Assembly: GCF_003710985.1 (NCBI RefSeq)
Contig: NZ_RHHT01000045.1
Coordinates: 49,990 to 113,989, forward strand
Length of the DNA: 64,000 nt
Direction: 5' to 3'
Source of the DNA: Brevibacillus panacihumi
Lineage (GTDB): Bacteria; Bacillota; Bacilli; Brevibacillales; Brevibacillaceae
Below, one piece after another: positions 41,673 through 51,535 of the stretch. The notes under the pieces were generated by a model. It was not told the origin of the DNA, ran no database searches, and saw only the letters and a program-made list of their open reading frames with translations. Each line of letters opens with the position of its first letter. The first letter of the stretch is position 1. The position numbers and the translations under genes were made by a program.

Positions 41673-41784
41673 AAAAAAGAAATCCGGCAAAGAGGAAAAA
41701 ACAGTCTCCTGTTTCCGCCACGCCTTTACCGGATTTAGATGAGACCATGGAAAGAGGGTATTTCTTTCCACTTCATGAAAATCC
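41673..41784 (-). promoter_or_regulatory. Candidate novel leader RNA 1 (antiterminator/terminator) before CoA-transferase
   Basis: On the minus strand P1 pairs GGATTT (41779-41784) with AAATCC (41731-41736). Inside are CTTC-complement GAAG (41771-41774), a perfect TGGAAAGA/TCTTTCCA hairpin (41748-41770) and TGGTCTCATC. The P1 3' strand is also the 5' arm of a terminator, AAATCCGG (41729-41736) with CCGGATTT (41680-41687) and CTTTTTTC. An inner hairpin GGAAACAG/CTGTTTTTTCC sits in the terminator loop. P1 and terminator are mutually exclusive. A second copy precedes the thiolase gene. Confidence 0.7.
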
Positions 41785-41794
41785 ATCGTTCTTT

Positions 41795-43411
41795 TTATTT
41801 GTCGATCCATACATTCCAGAGCCGCGGATAGCCTGCGCTCCAGGATTGATATCCCTTCAAGTACGACTGATGCGCTTCGATGACTGGATAATAGTAGGTA
41901 GCGGTAAAAGACAAATCTTCACGCAAGAGATCCTGCACCTGACTGTAAATCTCTTTGCGTTCTCCTTGGTCTACCGTCGTCACGCCTTTGTCGAGCAGTT
42001 CATCCATCTTCGGATTTTTATAGCCGTTGAAGTTGGAACTGCTGTGCGTGTAGGCATAGTAAATTTGATTTGGATCTGGTCGCGGAGTGATATGGCTGAC
42101 AGCCAATTGATAATCGCCAGAGTTGCTGCGCTCGGAAATGAAGGAGGCCCACTCCAGGATTTCCACCTCCACGTTCATCCCGATCTTTTTCAACTGATTT
42201 TGGATCGTCAAAGCCGCTTTTTGGTGGTGGTCATAGGCCTTGGCAGTGGAGATCACGATTTTTTCGCCGTTGTAGCCCGCTTCTTTCAGCAGTTGTTTTG
42301 CTTTTTCCAAATCCTGCTGATAGTCTTTGGCATGCGCTTCCGTGTACCACTCCGTCTCGGTATAGACCGGCGAGCTGGCTACCTTGCCCAGACTCCAGGT
42401 AGCCACATCCACGATTTCCTGCTTGTTCAGCGCGTAGGCGACGGCCTGTCTCATTTTGAGATTGTCAAACGGCGGCTTTTTAAAGCCGAAGAAGAGATAG
42501 CCCCAGTTCATGGAGGTTTCCTTGGCCAATACAATGTTGCTGCTGGTTTCCAGGCGCTTTACATCCTTTGGCAAAATGTCTGTGGCGAGATCGATCTCCC
42601 CTGTCTCCAGAGCGGTCAAACGAACTGTTGCCTCGGAGATCGGCTTGAAAATGACTTCATCGACATACGGTTTTTTCGCACCGCCGAAACCGCTTGTATC
42701 TCCCTCTGGAGAAGCGTATTGGTAGAAGCGCTTCAACACGAGCTGCTTGCCCTGCTCCCATTTTTCAAACTGGAAGGGGCCCGTTCCGATTGGCTTGGTG
42801 ATCGTACCGCTCTGTTCCTCCGCGATCCCTTTGGGCATGATGACCGCAGGATTGTAAGGATTGGCCAGAGAGGCAAGAAATACGCCCGAAGGCTGTTTCA
42901 AATGGAAAACAACTGTGTAATCGTCCTTGGCTTCGATCGAATCGACCATCGAGAATTCCCCTTTGCGGGCTGCCACTTGCATGAAGCGCTCGATGGAGTA
43001 TTTCACATCTTCTGCTTTCATCTCTTTCCCGTTGTGGAATGGGACGCCTTTGCGCAGGGCAAACGTGACGCTCTTGCCGTCTTCGCTCGTCTCCCACTTT
43101 TGCGCGAGCATCGGGATGATATTCATTTTTTCATCGATTGTCACCAGCATTTCCTGTACGTGCAAAAGAGGAATACGGTCTGACAGAACAGTCGATCCGT
43201 GCAGGTCCAGCTTGGTCAAATCCGCGCTGACACCCACCGTCAGCTTGCCGCCCGATTTAGGCGTTCCCTGCTCTTGCGGCGACGTAGTGCTTCCATTCTC
43301 GGAGCCCGCAGGCGGGGCTGAAGCTGAACCTCCGCAGCCTGCTGTCACCCAGGCGAGCATCAACACCATTGCGAACAGCGCAAACACGCGAATCTTCCTG
43401 AACTTTTGCAT
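41795..43411 (-). CDS. Peptide/nickel-type ABC transporter substrate-binding lipoprotein
   Basis: A 538-residue SBP_bac_5 protein. A lipoprotein signal peptide ends in VTAGC, so Cys is about residue 24 and the mature protein is membrane-anchored. Landmarks: HVQEMLVTID, FALRKGVPFHNGKEMKAEDVKYSIER, IGTGPFQFEKW, RQAVAYALNKQEIV and an overall oligopeptide-binding (OppA/DppA) architecture. It delivers the ligand to the permeases downstream in this cluster. The ligand may be a peptide, amine or opine. ATG at 43411 is preferred because the lipobox follows at the right distance. Confidence 0.93.
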   Translation of the reverse strand: MQKFRKIRVFALFAMVLMLAWVTAGCGGSASAPPAGSENGSTTSPQEQGTPKSGGKLTVGVSADLTKLDLHGSTVLSDRIPLLHVQEMLVTIDEKMNIIPMLAQKWETSEDGKSVTFALRKGVPFHNGKEMKAEDVKYSIERFMQVAARKGEFSMVDSIEAKDDYTVVFHLKQPSGVFLASLANPYNPAVIMPKGIAEEQSGTITKPIGTGPFQFEKWEQGKQLVLKRFYQYASPEGDTSGFGGAKKPYVDEVIFKPISEATVRLTALETGEIDLATDILPKDVKRLETSSNIVLAKETSMNWGYLFFGFKKPPFDNLKMRQAVAYALNKQEIVDVATWSLGKVASSPVYTETEWYTEAHAKDYQQDLEKAKQLLKEAGYNGEKIVISTAKAYDHHQKAALTIQNQLKKIGMNVEVEILEWASFISERSNSGDYQLAVSHITPRPDPNQIYYAYTHSSSNFNGYKNPKMDELLDKGVTTVDQGERKEIYSQVQDLLREDLSFTATYYYPVIEAHQSYLKGYQSWSAGYPRLWNVWIDK

Positions 43412-43425
43412 GAACGAACACTCCT

Positions 43426-44394
43426 TTATTGGATGAGATGGCAAGCAACCGCATGACCGTTGGATTCGATCAGGGGTGGAACAGTCTTTTTGCACGCTTC
43501 CTCCGCGTAAGGACAGCGCGTATGGAACTTGCAGCCCTGCGGCGGGTTCGCCGGATTGGGAATTTCGCCTGCGAGGGTGATGCGCTCCCGTTTTTTCCGG
43601 GGGTGTTCCGCCGGGATTGACGAGAGCAATGTGCGCGTATAGGGATGCTGCGGATTGGTGAACAGCTCCTCTGCGGTCGCCAGCTCGACGATATTCCCCA
43701 GGTACATCACGGCGATCCGGTGGCTGATGTGCTTGACGACACTCAGGTCATGCGCGATAAACAGCAGAGAAATTCCTGTTTCTTCCTGCAATTCCTCAAG
43801 CAGATTGATGATCTGGGACTGAATCGATACGTCCAAGGCGGATACCGGTTCATCACAGACGATCAGCTTGGGATTTAAGGCCAAAGCGCGGGCAATTCCG
43901 ATCCTCTGTCGCTGTCCGCCGCTGAACTGATGGGGATAACGCTCGGCGTGCATGGGATTGAGCCCCACCTTTTGCAGCAGTTCAGATGCTTTTTCTCTCC
44001 GTTCGTGCTTGGTCAATTCCGTATGGATGCAGTACGGCTCTTCGAGAATATCCCCAATTTTCTGACGCGGATTGAGAGAGGAGAACGGGTCCTGGAAGAT
44101 CATCTGCACCTCTCGCTTGAAGGCCAGCTTTTCTTTGGCACTCATGGTGGAGATCCCTTTCTTGCCAAACTGGATCTCCCCTGCGGTGGCTTGCAAAAGC
44201 TGCACGATGACCCGTCCCAAGGTACTCTTTCCACAGCCGCTCTCTCCGACCAGGCCGAAGGTTTCACCGGGATAGACCTGAAAACTGACCCCATCCACCG
44301 CTTTGACATTTCCTGTCTGTCTGCGCAGCAAACCCTGTTTGATCGGGTAGTATTTTTTTACGTCATGCAGTTCCAACAATGGTGTTTTGTCCAC
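43426..44394 (-). CDS. Oligopeptide/dipeptide ABC transporter ATPase, OppF type
   Basis: A 322-residue ABC ATPase with GESGCGKST (Walker A), [15 protein letters not shown] (signature), LIVCDEPVSALD (Walker B) and the C-terminal oligopeptide-type extension with CKFHTRCPYAEEAC, a probable Fe-S or metal cysteine set. Partner of the OppD-like ATPase upstream. GTG start follows GGAGGTGTG, which overlaps the end of that gene. It energises uptake of the cluster's substrate. Confidence 0.95.
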   Translation of the reverse strand: MDKTPLLELHDVKKYYPIKQGLLRRQTGNVKAVDGVSFQVYPGETFGLVGESGCGKSTLGRVIVQLLQATAGEIQFGKKGISTMSAKEKLAFKREVQMIFQDPFSSLNPRQKIGDILEEPYCIHTELTKHERREKASELLQKVGLNPMHAERYPHQFSGGQRQRIGIARALALNPKLIVCDEPVSALDVSIQSQIINLLEELQEETGISLLFIAHDLSVVKHISHRIAVMYLGNIVELATAEELFTNPQHPYTRTLLSSIPAEHPRKKRERITLAGEIPNPANPPQGCKFHTRCPYAEEACKKTVPPLIESNGHAVACHLIQ

Positions 44395-44397
44395 TTT

Positions 44398-45393
44398 TTA
44401 CACACCTCCTTGCTTGGCGATGACCTGATCGCTGTGCCAGCACTTGACGCGATGTCCCGGCGCAAGCTCCTGGATCGGCGGCTCTTTTTCCTGGCACAAC
44501 GAGGTGGCATACGAGCAACGGGGATGAAAGCGGCACCCCTTCGGCATATCTCGCTGCAGCGGCACACTGCCCGGAATCGAATACAGCTTCACCTTTTTGC
44601 CGCTGATCTTGGGGATGGAGCGCAAAAGACCTTCGGTGTACGGATGCGCCGTTTGATCAAACAGCACTTCCGTCGGGGCTTCCTCCACGATCTGGCCCGC
44701 GTACATGACCATCACGCGGTCACAAGTCTCTGCTACCACGCCCATATCGTGCGTGATCATGATGATGGCCGAGCCAAATGTCTGCCGCAGGTCGTTGAGC
44801 AGATCCAGAATTTGCGCCTGGACCGTCACATCCAGGGCCGTCGTCGGTTCGTCGGCGATGATCAGCTGCGGATTGCAGGCCAAGGCCATCGCGATCATGA
44901 CACGCTGCCGCATGCCCCCCGACAGCTGATGCGGATACTCGTGGTATCTCAGCTCCGGATTGGAGATGCCTACGCGGCGCAAGAGTTCAATCGAGCGCTC
45001 TTTTGCCTCATTCGCCGCGATCTTCTGATGGAATTGCATCGCTTCGTCGATCTGGCTGCCGACGGTAAAGGCCGGATCAAGCGAGCTCATCGGGTCTTGA
45101 AAGATCATCGACATGCTGTTGCCGCGGATCGAACGCAGGTAGTCAGGAGACTCCGCAAGCAGGTTTTTCTCCTGAAACCAGATTTCTCCGCCGATCTGTT
45201 TCGCGGGTGGAGACGGGATCAGTCCCATGATCGCCATCGAGCTGACGCTTTTTCCGCAGCCGCTCTCTCCGACCAAACCGACAGTCTCCCCTTTGTTCAC
45301 ATGAAAATCGACGCTGCTGACCACTTCGACCGGTCCGTCCGGGGTGTGGAATTGAACCGTCAACCCTTTTACATCCAACAATCTGCTATTCAT
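44398..45393 (-). CDS. Oligopeptide/dipeptide ABC transporter ATPase, OppD type
   Basis: A 331-residue ABC ATPase: [11 protein letters not shown]alker [16 protein letters not shown] signature, [14 protein letters not shown]alker B, and a C-terminal [14 protein letters not shown] cysteine region. It pairs with the OppF-type subunit downstream. Gene order SBP last, permeases and ATPases before it, differs from the common order but all are on one strand with short gaps. Confidence 0.95.
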   Translation of the reverse strand: MNSRLLDVKGLTVQFHTPDGPVEVVSSVDFHVNKGETVGLVGESGCGKSVSSMAIMGLIPSPPAKQIGGEIWFQEKNLLAESPDYLRSIRGNSMSMIFQDPMSSLDPAFTVGSQIDEAMQFHQKIAANEAKERSIELLRRVGISNPELRYHEYPHQLSGGMRQRVMIAMALACNPQLIIADEPTTALDVTVQAQILDLLNDLRQTFGSAIIMITHDMGVVAETCDRVMVMYAGQIVEEAPTEVLFDQTAHPYTEGLLRSIPKISGKKVKLYSIPGSVPLQRDMPKGCRFHPRCSYATSLCQEKEPPIQELAPGHRVKCWHSDQVIAKQGGV

Positions 45394-45442
45394 GTGTGCA
45401 TCATCACCTCTGCTCGTAGAATCGTCTGTTCATAGGGATTGG

Positions 45443-46330
45443 CTATTTCATGCGAGGGTCCAGGTAGTCACGCAGTCCATCCCCCAAAAGATTCAAACCC
45501 AGGACCGTAACAGCGATGGCCACACCCGGAAAAACGGTGATCCAGGGTGCTTCCAGCATGTACTGGCGACCGTCGTACAAAATGTTTCCCCAGCTTGGCT
45601 CCGGCTGCGGTACCCCGAGCCCGATAAAGCTGAGCGAAGCCTCTGCCAGAATCGCGTAGGCGAAGTAGGTCGTCATCTGGATCAGCAGAGGCGACAAGCA
45701 ATTGGGCAGGATGTGCTTGAAAAGGATGCGGATATGGGAGCCTCCCATCACCTGTATCGCCTCTACGTATTCCTTGTTTTTTACCGACAAAACGGTTCCC
45801 CGCACAAGTCTGGCGAACAAAGGCGCGTACACAACAGCCAGCGCCACAATGATATTGCCCATGTTGTTCCCGAGAGCCGCCATCAGCGCAATTGCAAACA
45901 AGATCGGCGGGAAGGACATCAAACCATCCACGATCCGCATCAGGACGTTATCGACCCATCGGCCGTAATAGCCGGAAATCAAGCCGATTACGATGCCGAT
46001 CGCCGCGGAAATCGTCACAGCAGACACGGAGATGGCGATGGAGACCTGCGCCCCCATCAAGACGCGGCTGAAAATGTCTCGCCCAAATTCATCCGTCCCG
46101 AAAAGATGCGTAGCGGAGGGATTGGCGATGCGATTCCCGTAATCGACATCCTCCACGGGATCAAACGGCGCCAAAAGAGGAGCCAAAATTGCGATCAGGA
46201 TGACAAAACAGACGATGGCAAGGCCGAAGACGGCTGTCTTGCGAATGGAGAAAACCTTCCAGAAGGCACGCATCTGTTCGGCAAACTGGCCCTTTTTCTC
46301 TGCTTCTTTCGTAATCTCTACATATTCCAA
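45443..46330 (-). CDS. Peptide ABC transporter permease, DppC type
   Basis: A 295-residue membrane protein with an N-terminal OppC helix (TAVFGLAIVCFVILIAILA), LAPFDPVED, THLFGTDEFGRDIFSRVL and the EAA loop MGGSHIRILFKHILPNCLSPLL for ATPase contact; six predicted helices. It forms the channel with the DppB-type permease, encoded just upstream with a 6-bp gap. Confidence 0.95.
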   Translation of the reverse strand: MEYVEITKEAEKKGQFAEQMRAFWKVFSIRKTAVFGLAIVCFVILIAILAPLLAPFDPVEDVDYGNRIANPSATHLFGTDEFGRDIFSRVLMGAQVSIAISVSAVTISAAIGIVIGLISGYYGRWVDNVLMRIVDGLMSFPPILFAIALMAALGNNMGNIIVALAVVYAPLFARLVRGTVLSVKNKEYVEAIQVMGGSHIRILFKHILPNCLSPLLIQMTTYFAYAILAEASLSFIGLGVPQPEPSWGNILYDGRQYMLEAPWITVFPGVAIAVTVLGLNLLGDGLRDYLDPRMK

Positions 46331-46336
46331 GCTTTC

Positions 46337-47288
46337 TCACCCCTCGTTGTAGTCAATTTTGGGATCGAAGTACGCATACAGCAGGTCTACGACCAGACTG
46401 ATCAAGACGTAAATCACGGCCACGCACAGAATCACGCCTTGGATGACAGGGTAATCCCGGTTGAAGACGGACTGGACCAACAGCTGCCCGATGCCCGGGA
46501 TGCTGAAAATCGTCTCGACGACCACCGTTCCGCCAAGCAGAAGACCGAAGTTGATTCCAATAATCGTAATAATCGGGATCATGGAGTTTTTCAGTGCGTG
46601 CTTGAGGATAACGACCTTTTCCGTCCCGCCTTTGGCACGGATGGTACAAATGTAATCCTGCTTCAGCACTTCCAGCATGCTCGAGCGGGTCATGCGCGTG
46701 ACGATTCCCGCTTGCAAAAAGCCGAGTGCAAATGCCGGCAGGGCGAGATGCTCCAGATGCTTCCAGAGATTTTGCGTCACATCGACGTAGCCCGTAGAGG
46801 GGAACCAGCCCAAATGAAGCGAAAAGGTCATGATGAGCAGAAGTCCCGCCCAAAAGTTGGGGACCGAAACCCCGATCAAAGCGATCAGCATGGCTCCGTA
46901 ATCCCAGCGGGTGTTGTGCCGAACGGCCGAGATGATGCCCAGTGGAATTGCGATCACGACGGAGATGAGGAGCGCGTACATGATCAGCGCCATGGTGGCC
47001 GGCAGACGCTCCCAGAGCAAGGTCAGCACCTCTTTGTCGGAGACCAGGGAGTGGCCTAAATCGCCGGACAGCATATGCCCCAAGCCAATTGAAAAATTGT
47101 TCTGCCAGCGGTTTGTTCAAACCGAGTTGTTCCTGCAGCTCAGCCAGCTGCTGGGGAGTCGCTTCGGCCCCCAGCATGACGGCAGCAGGGTCTCCCGGTA
47201 CCAGGTGAACCAACAGAAAGACCACGATGGATACAACCAAAAGTACCGGAATCATTGAAAATAATCGTTTGATGACGTAGTTTGCCAT
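46337..47288 (-). pseudogene. Peptide ABC transporter permease, DppB type, with a one-base frameshift
   Basis: Two frames together encode one DppB-type permease. Residues 1 to about 70 (ANYVIKRLFSMIPVLLVVS, VHLVPGDPAAVM) end at FFNWLG; then the other frame continues HMLSGDLGHSLVSDKEV to the end, with the EAA loop VVILKHALKNSMIPII. The break is in a run of four G on the coding strand (CCCC at 47078-47081); three G would give an uninterrupted WLGHMLSGDLG, as in homologues. It is either a real disruption of the transporter or a homopolymer sequencing error. The ATG at 47288 is the family's usual start. Confidence 0.88.
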
Positions 47289-47320
47289 GTTTGTTTTCTG
47301 CCTCCTTTCCCATGCACGGG

Positions 47321-48772
47321 CTAGACATTCGTGTAAATCGTCTTCCATTCTGTCATGGTGTCAAAAGCGTGGTGGGAGACCTCGCGATGACCATTTCCGG
47401 ACATTTTCATTCCGCCAAACGGAGCTCCCGTCTCCGAGCTGGACGTGCCGCTGTTGATGTAGACAAGACCGGATTCCAGCTCCCTCATCGCTCGTCCTGC
47501 ATAATGCAGGCTGTTGGTGTAGATGGCGCTGGACAGACCGTATTCCGTGTTGTTGTTGATCGCAACCGCCTCTTCAAAATTTTTCGCCCCGAGAATTGCC
47601 AGCACCGGACCGAAGACCTCCTCTTTGGCGATGCGATCCGTTGGACGAACGTTGGTGATCACAGTCGGGGCGTAAAAATACCCTGAATGCTCCAAACGCT
47701 CTGCTCCCGTCAGCACGATGCCACCTTGAGCTTGTGCGATTTCTACATAACGCTCGACAGTATCCAGCTGGCTGCGCGTAGCCAGTGGCCCCATCTCAAC
47801 TCCTGGCTGCAGGCCATCACCGACCGTGATGCTTTTAGTCAGTGCAACGACGCGGCGCTCCAGTTCTTCGCGGATGGATTCTTCGGCGATGACGCGGCTT
47901 GCTGCCGTACATCGCTGCCCTGCTGTCGTGAATGCCGCTTTCACGATCCCCTCCGCGGCCTTGTCCAGATCAGCATCAGCCAAAACGATCACACCGTTTT
48001 TACCGCCTAGCTCCAATGAGACCCGCTTCAGCGTCCGGCTTCCTTTTTCTGCCAAGCGAATTCCTACTGCCGTAGAGCCAGTAAAGGAGATGACCTTGAC
48101 ATCTGGATGTTCCACCAGCGCCTCCCCTACTTGGCTGCCCGACCCCAGAACAAGGTTGAGGACACCTGGAGGAAGTCCGGCTAACGCGAACAGCTCCGTA
48201 AAGGCACAGGCAGATAGAGCTACGTTGGACGCCGGCTTCCAGACGACCGTATTGCCTGCGATCAAGGCCGCAAATATCTTGTAGGCGGCAAGGGCGATGG
48301 GGAAGTTCCAAGGCGTGATACAGGCGACGACTCCAATCGGCTCACGGATGGTCATCGCCATTCGCTCACTGGCAGATGTCGGGATGGTTTCGCCGAACAG
48401 CCTGCGCCCCTCGCCCGCCATATACCTACAAGCCGCGATCGTCGCATCCAGCTCGCTTCGTGATTCGCCCAGCACCTTGCCCATCTCGATGGTCATGGTT
48501 CGGGCAATCGCCTCTTTGCGGGAAGCCAGCAGATCCGATAAGGTGTACAGAATCTCGGCACGATGCGGTGCAGGTATTCTGCGCCAGGCTTGAAACGCCT
48601 CATGGGCGGACGAGACGGCTTCATCGACTTCTCGTTCCCCCGACATCCGGCAGGTTGCGATCACCTCCTGCGTAGCCGGGTTGATGCTTTCAAAGCATGA
48701 ATCTGTCTTCGGCATGCGCCAGTCGCCATTCACAAAGTTTCCTTTGTAAACAGGGCTTTGCACCTTGCTCAT
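47321..48772 (-). CDS. NAD(P)-dependent aldehyde dehydrogenase
   Basis: A 483-residue ALDH. The nucleophile Cys lies in TTAGQRCTAASRV, the general base Glu in LELGGKNGVIV, the cofactor segments are ITPWNFPIALA and FTGSTAVG, and the C-terminal PFGGMKMSGNGHREVS is typical of semialdehyde dehydrogenases. It would oxidise the aldehyde made by the adjacent class III aminotransferase to a carboxylate. ATG at 48772 follows GGAGG. Substrate (for example a succinate- or malonate-semialdehyde-like compound) is inferred only from context. Confidence 0.93.
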   Translation of the reverse strand: MSKVQSPVYKGNFVNGDWRMPKTDSCFESINPATQEVIATCRMSGEREVDEAVSSAHEAFQAWRRIPAPHRAEILYTLSDLLASRKEAIARTMTIEMGKVLGESRSELDATIAACRYMAGEGRRLFGETIPTSASERMAMTIREPIGVVACITPWNFPIALAAYKIFAALIAGNTVVWKPASNVALSACAFTELFALAGLPPGVLNLVLGSGSQVGEALVEHPDVKVISFTGSTAVGIRLAEKGSRTLKRVSLELGGKNGVIVLADADLDKAAEGIVKAAFTTAGQRCTAASRVIAEESIREELERRVVALTKSITVGDGLQPGVEMGPLATRSQLDTVERYVEIAQAQGGIVLTGAERLEHSGYFYAPTVITNVRPTDRIAKEEVFGPVLAILGAKNFEEAVAINNNTEYGLSSAIYTNSLHYAGRAMRELESGLVYINSGTSSSETGAPFGGMKMSGNGHREVSHHAFDTMTEWKTIYTNV

Positions 48773-48805
48773 CCTCTCAACCTCCCTTTCTTCCACTCCG
48801 TATCC

Positions 48806-50154
48806 CTACTGCAAGGAGGAGGCGCGAATCTGCTCTTCCCACATGGTGACGGCTTCATCCAGGATCTGCACCAGCTCATCCACCTCAGCCCGCGTAATCG
48901 TGAGCGGCGGTGCTACCAGCAGATGGTTGCCCAGAATTCCGTCTACCGTTCCCGTACCGGGATAAAAGACTGCTCCTCGCTCCATCGCCGCTTGATTGAG
49001 CCGCTCCGCCATGTCGAGACCCGGAGGAAAATGCAGATCCTTTTCCCGATCGAGCAGGAGCTCGAATCCGAGCAAGAGCCCTTTCCCCCGCACTTCCCCC
49101 ATCATCGCGTGACGGCTTTGCAGTTCCTGCAAACGTTGGAACAGGTAGGCACCCTGTTCAGTCCCATTCTCCCGTACGCGTTTTTCCCGATAGTAGCGGA
49201 CCGCAGCCAAGCCTGCCGCGATAGATACCGGATGGCCGCTGAAGGTGTACCCGTGTACAAACCGGCCGTTGCCGTACTGAATCAGGCTGTCGACCAGCTT
49301 GTCGGAGACGACCATGCCGGCCAGTGGAGCGTAACCGCCTGATACCCCCTTGCCAAAAGTCAGAATGTCCGGCTCCACGCCAAAATGCTCGATGGCAAAA
49401 TTCGTACCCGTCCGTCCGAAACCAGTCATCACTTCATCGACGATCATGACGACCTCGTAGCGATCACAGATCTCCCGGATGCGGCGCAGATAGCCTTCTG
49501 GCGGGACGACTGCCCCTTGCTGGCTCCCGACGATGGGCTCGCAGATGAAGCACGAGATATTTTCGGGACCCAGTTCGCGGATCAGCCGTTCCAGGTCGTC
49601 TGCACAGGCCAACGTGCTGTCCTTTTGACAGGTCTCCGCTGTTTTTCCGTATGGACAGCGCTTACAATACGGCGAATAAATATGTCGGGCGTGATTGAGC
49701 ATCGGAGTGTACATCTTGCGCCTTTTGATATCTCCTCCGGCAGACAGGGAGGCCATGGTATTGCCGTGGTAGCTTTGCCAGCGGCCAATCGCGATGTGCT
49801 TGCCCGGTTGTCCACGGTCCGCATGATACTGTCTGGCGAGCTTGATCGCACTCTCATTGGCCTCCGATCCACCCGATGTAAAGTAAACTCGATTGAGGGT
49901 CGAGGGTGCCAACTCCCCGATCTCCTTCGCCAGCTCCTGCAAAACCTCTGTTTCAAAGCGGAGCGTATGGACGAAGCCCGCCTTCATTGCCTGATGTGCC
50001 ATCGCCTCCGCGATTTCTCCGACCCCGTGACCCAGATTGGCAGCCACAGCTCCGGATGAAGCGTCCAGGTATCTCTTGCCTTGCGAATCGTACAGATAGA
50101 CACCCTCACCGTGCGTGATGAGCGGATGCTTTTTGTAAAATCGCGATGAAACAC
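48806..50154 (-). CDS. Class III (omega) aminotransferase, probable N-terminal frameshift
   Basis: The main frame is a PLP class III aminotransferase: LDASSGAVAANLGHG, YFTSGGSEANESAIKLAR, WQSYHGNTMASLS, VIMIVDEV-like MIVDEVMTGFGRTG and the lysine in LTFGKGVSGGYAPL. It has no ATG, GTG or TTG after the thiolase stop. The expected opening, KDYVFHRDF, is in another frame just before it, and one extra A in the run at 50130-50134 would join them as FTKKHPLITHGEG. So a one-base deletion is likely, real or technical. GTG at 50154 is taken as the start. It would aminate or deaminate an omega-amino substrate. Confidence 0.8.
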
Positions 50155-50171
50155 GTAATCCTTTACCTGCT

Positions 50172-51362
50172 TTACTCCTCCCATTTTTCCACCACCATTG
50201 CCATGCCCTGACCACCCGCAATGCAGAGTGTGCCGAGCCCGTATTTTGCATCTCTCTTGCGCATTTCGTGAACCAGTGTCACCAGGATCCGCGCTCCCGA
50301 GCAGCCCAGTGGATGTCCCAGGGCGATCGCGCCACCGTTGACATTTACCCGCTCCTCCGTAATCCCCCACTCTTTGAGAACAGCGAGGCTTTGTGCGGCA
50401 AAGGCTTCATTCAGCTCGATCAGTTCCATGTCGCCAAGCTCCAGACCCGCCATGGCAAGGGCCTTTTGACTGGCCGGAACCGGTCCTATCCCCATCTCTT
50501 TGGGGGATACACCCGCAGCGGCAAAGGAACGAATTCTCGCTAGCGGCGTCAGCCCCAATGCGAGCGCCCTCTCTTCCTTCATCATCAAAAGCATCGCGGC
50601 TCCGTCATTTCTGCCGGAAGAATTGCCTGCGGTGACGGTTCCACCCTCGCGAAAGACTGGTGCCAGCTTCGCCAGTTTTTCCAGCGTGGTTTCACGAGGA
50701 TGCTCGTCTACCGCGAAGAGGCGTGTTCCCAGTTTTCCTTCCTGTATCTCCACCGGCACGATCTCGTCCGTGAAAGCATGCGTCTGGATCGCCCGTCTGG
50801 CCTTCTGCTGGCTTTGCAGGGCGTAGGCATCCTGCTCCTCGCGCGAAATGGCGTACTTTTCAGCCAGCCATTCCGCCGTCTCGCCCATCGTAAAATGCCC
50901 ATAGCGGGATTGCGGCTGCGAGCGCGGCTGACTCTCGGTGTTGGAATCATAGAGAGTGAGATCACCCGGCTGGATGCCGAAGCGGTTCCCAACAAAGTAA
51001 TAGGGAGCTTGCGACATGCTCTCCACTCCTCCAGCCAGCACGATCTGGGACTGCCCCATCGCGATCGACTGGTAGGCGTTGGCGACTGCCTGCATCCCTG
51101 ATCCGCATTGGCGGTGTACCGTGTAGCCTGTGACGCTCTCTGGAAAGATTGCCTTCAATGCGCTCACGCGGGCGATGTTGGGGGTGTGTGCGCTTTGCTT
51201 GGTTTGGCCGACAATTACCTCGTCAACCAGGTCAGGAGTGAGACCGGATAAGGAGAGATTGTTGTTGATGACGAGTGCGAGCAAATCCTCTGGCGGGACG
51301 GTGGCTAATGCGCCTCCGAATCTCCCGATGGGGGTACGTAGTGCATTGACGATGACAACCAT
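50172..51362 (-). CDS. Acetyl-CoA C-acetyltransferase (thiolase)
   Basis: A 396-residue thiolase: nucleophile Cys in [11 protein letters not shown] (about residue 86), the NEAFAAQ motif, [16 protein letters not shown] with the His, and the catalytic Cys in [14 protein letters not shown]. It cleaves or forms acetoacetyl-CoA-like thioesters. In the cluster it would finish the breakdown of the CoA ester made by the CoA-transferase. Its leader carries the second of the two related structured RNAs. GAGGTGAAG precedes the ATG. Confidence 0.95.
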   Translation of the reverse strand: MVVIVNALRTPIGRFGGALATVPPEDLLALVINNNLSLSGLTPDLVDEVIVGQTKQSAHTPNIARVSALKAIFPESVTGYTVHRQCGSGMQAVANAYQSIAMGQSQIVLAGGVESMSQAPYYFVGNRFGIQPGDLTLYDSNTESQPRSQPQSRYGHFTMGETAEWLAEKYAISREEQDAYALQSQQKARRAIQTHAFTDEIVPVEIQEGKLGTRLFAVDEHPRETTLEKLAKLAPVFREGGTVTAGNSSGRNDGAAMLLMMKEERALALGLTPLARIRSFAAAGVSPKEMGIGPVPASQKALAMAGLELGDMELIELNEAFAAQSLAVLKEWGITEERVNVNGGAIALGHPLGCSGARILVTLVHEMRKRDAKYGLGTLCIAGGQGMAMVVEKWEE

Positions 51363-51404
51363 TTCTTCACCTCGATTGGTTATTGGGGACCTTGTGGAAA
51401 AACG

Positions 51405-51525
51405 AAAAAACCGAGCTCATGGCAAACAGACCTTCCAGGAATGAGTGTTCATTCCCAAGAGTCAATGCCGAGCTCGGTTTTGATGAGAACATGGAAAGAG
51501 GTTGTCTTCCCACTTCAAAAAAACC
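51405..51525 (-). promoter_or_regulatory. Candidate novel leader RNA 2 (antiterminator/terminator) before thiolase
   Basis: P1 pairs GGTTTT (51520-51525) with AAAACC (51476-51481); the hairpin TGGGAAGA/TCTTTCCA (51492-51512), GAAG (51513-51516) and TGTTCTCATC match copy 1. The 3' strand of P1 begins the terminator ACCGAGCTC (51470-51478) with GAGCTCGG (51411-51418) and TTTTTT. A nested GGAATGA/TCATTCC hairpin is in the loop. P1 bases differ from copy 1 but keep pairing. Confidence 0.7.
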
Positions 51526-51535
51526 AATCCATATG

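Noticed and set aside
43930..47059. Very long plus-strand open frames (501 and 555 codons) across the ABC transporter genes
   Set aside because: Antisense to clear transporter genes; composition rich in His, Arg and Gln is typical of shadow frames.
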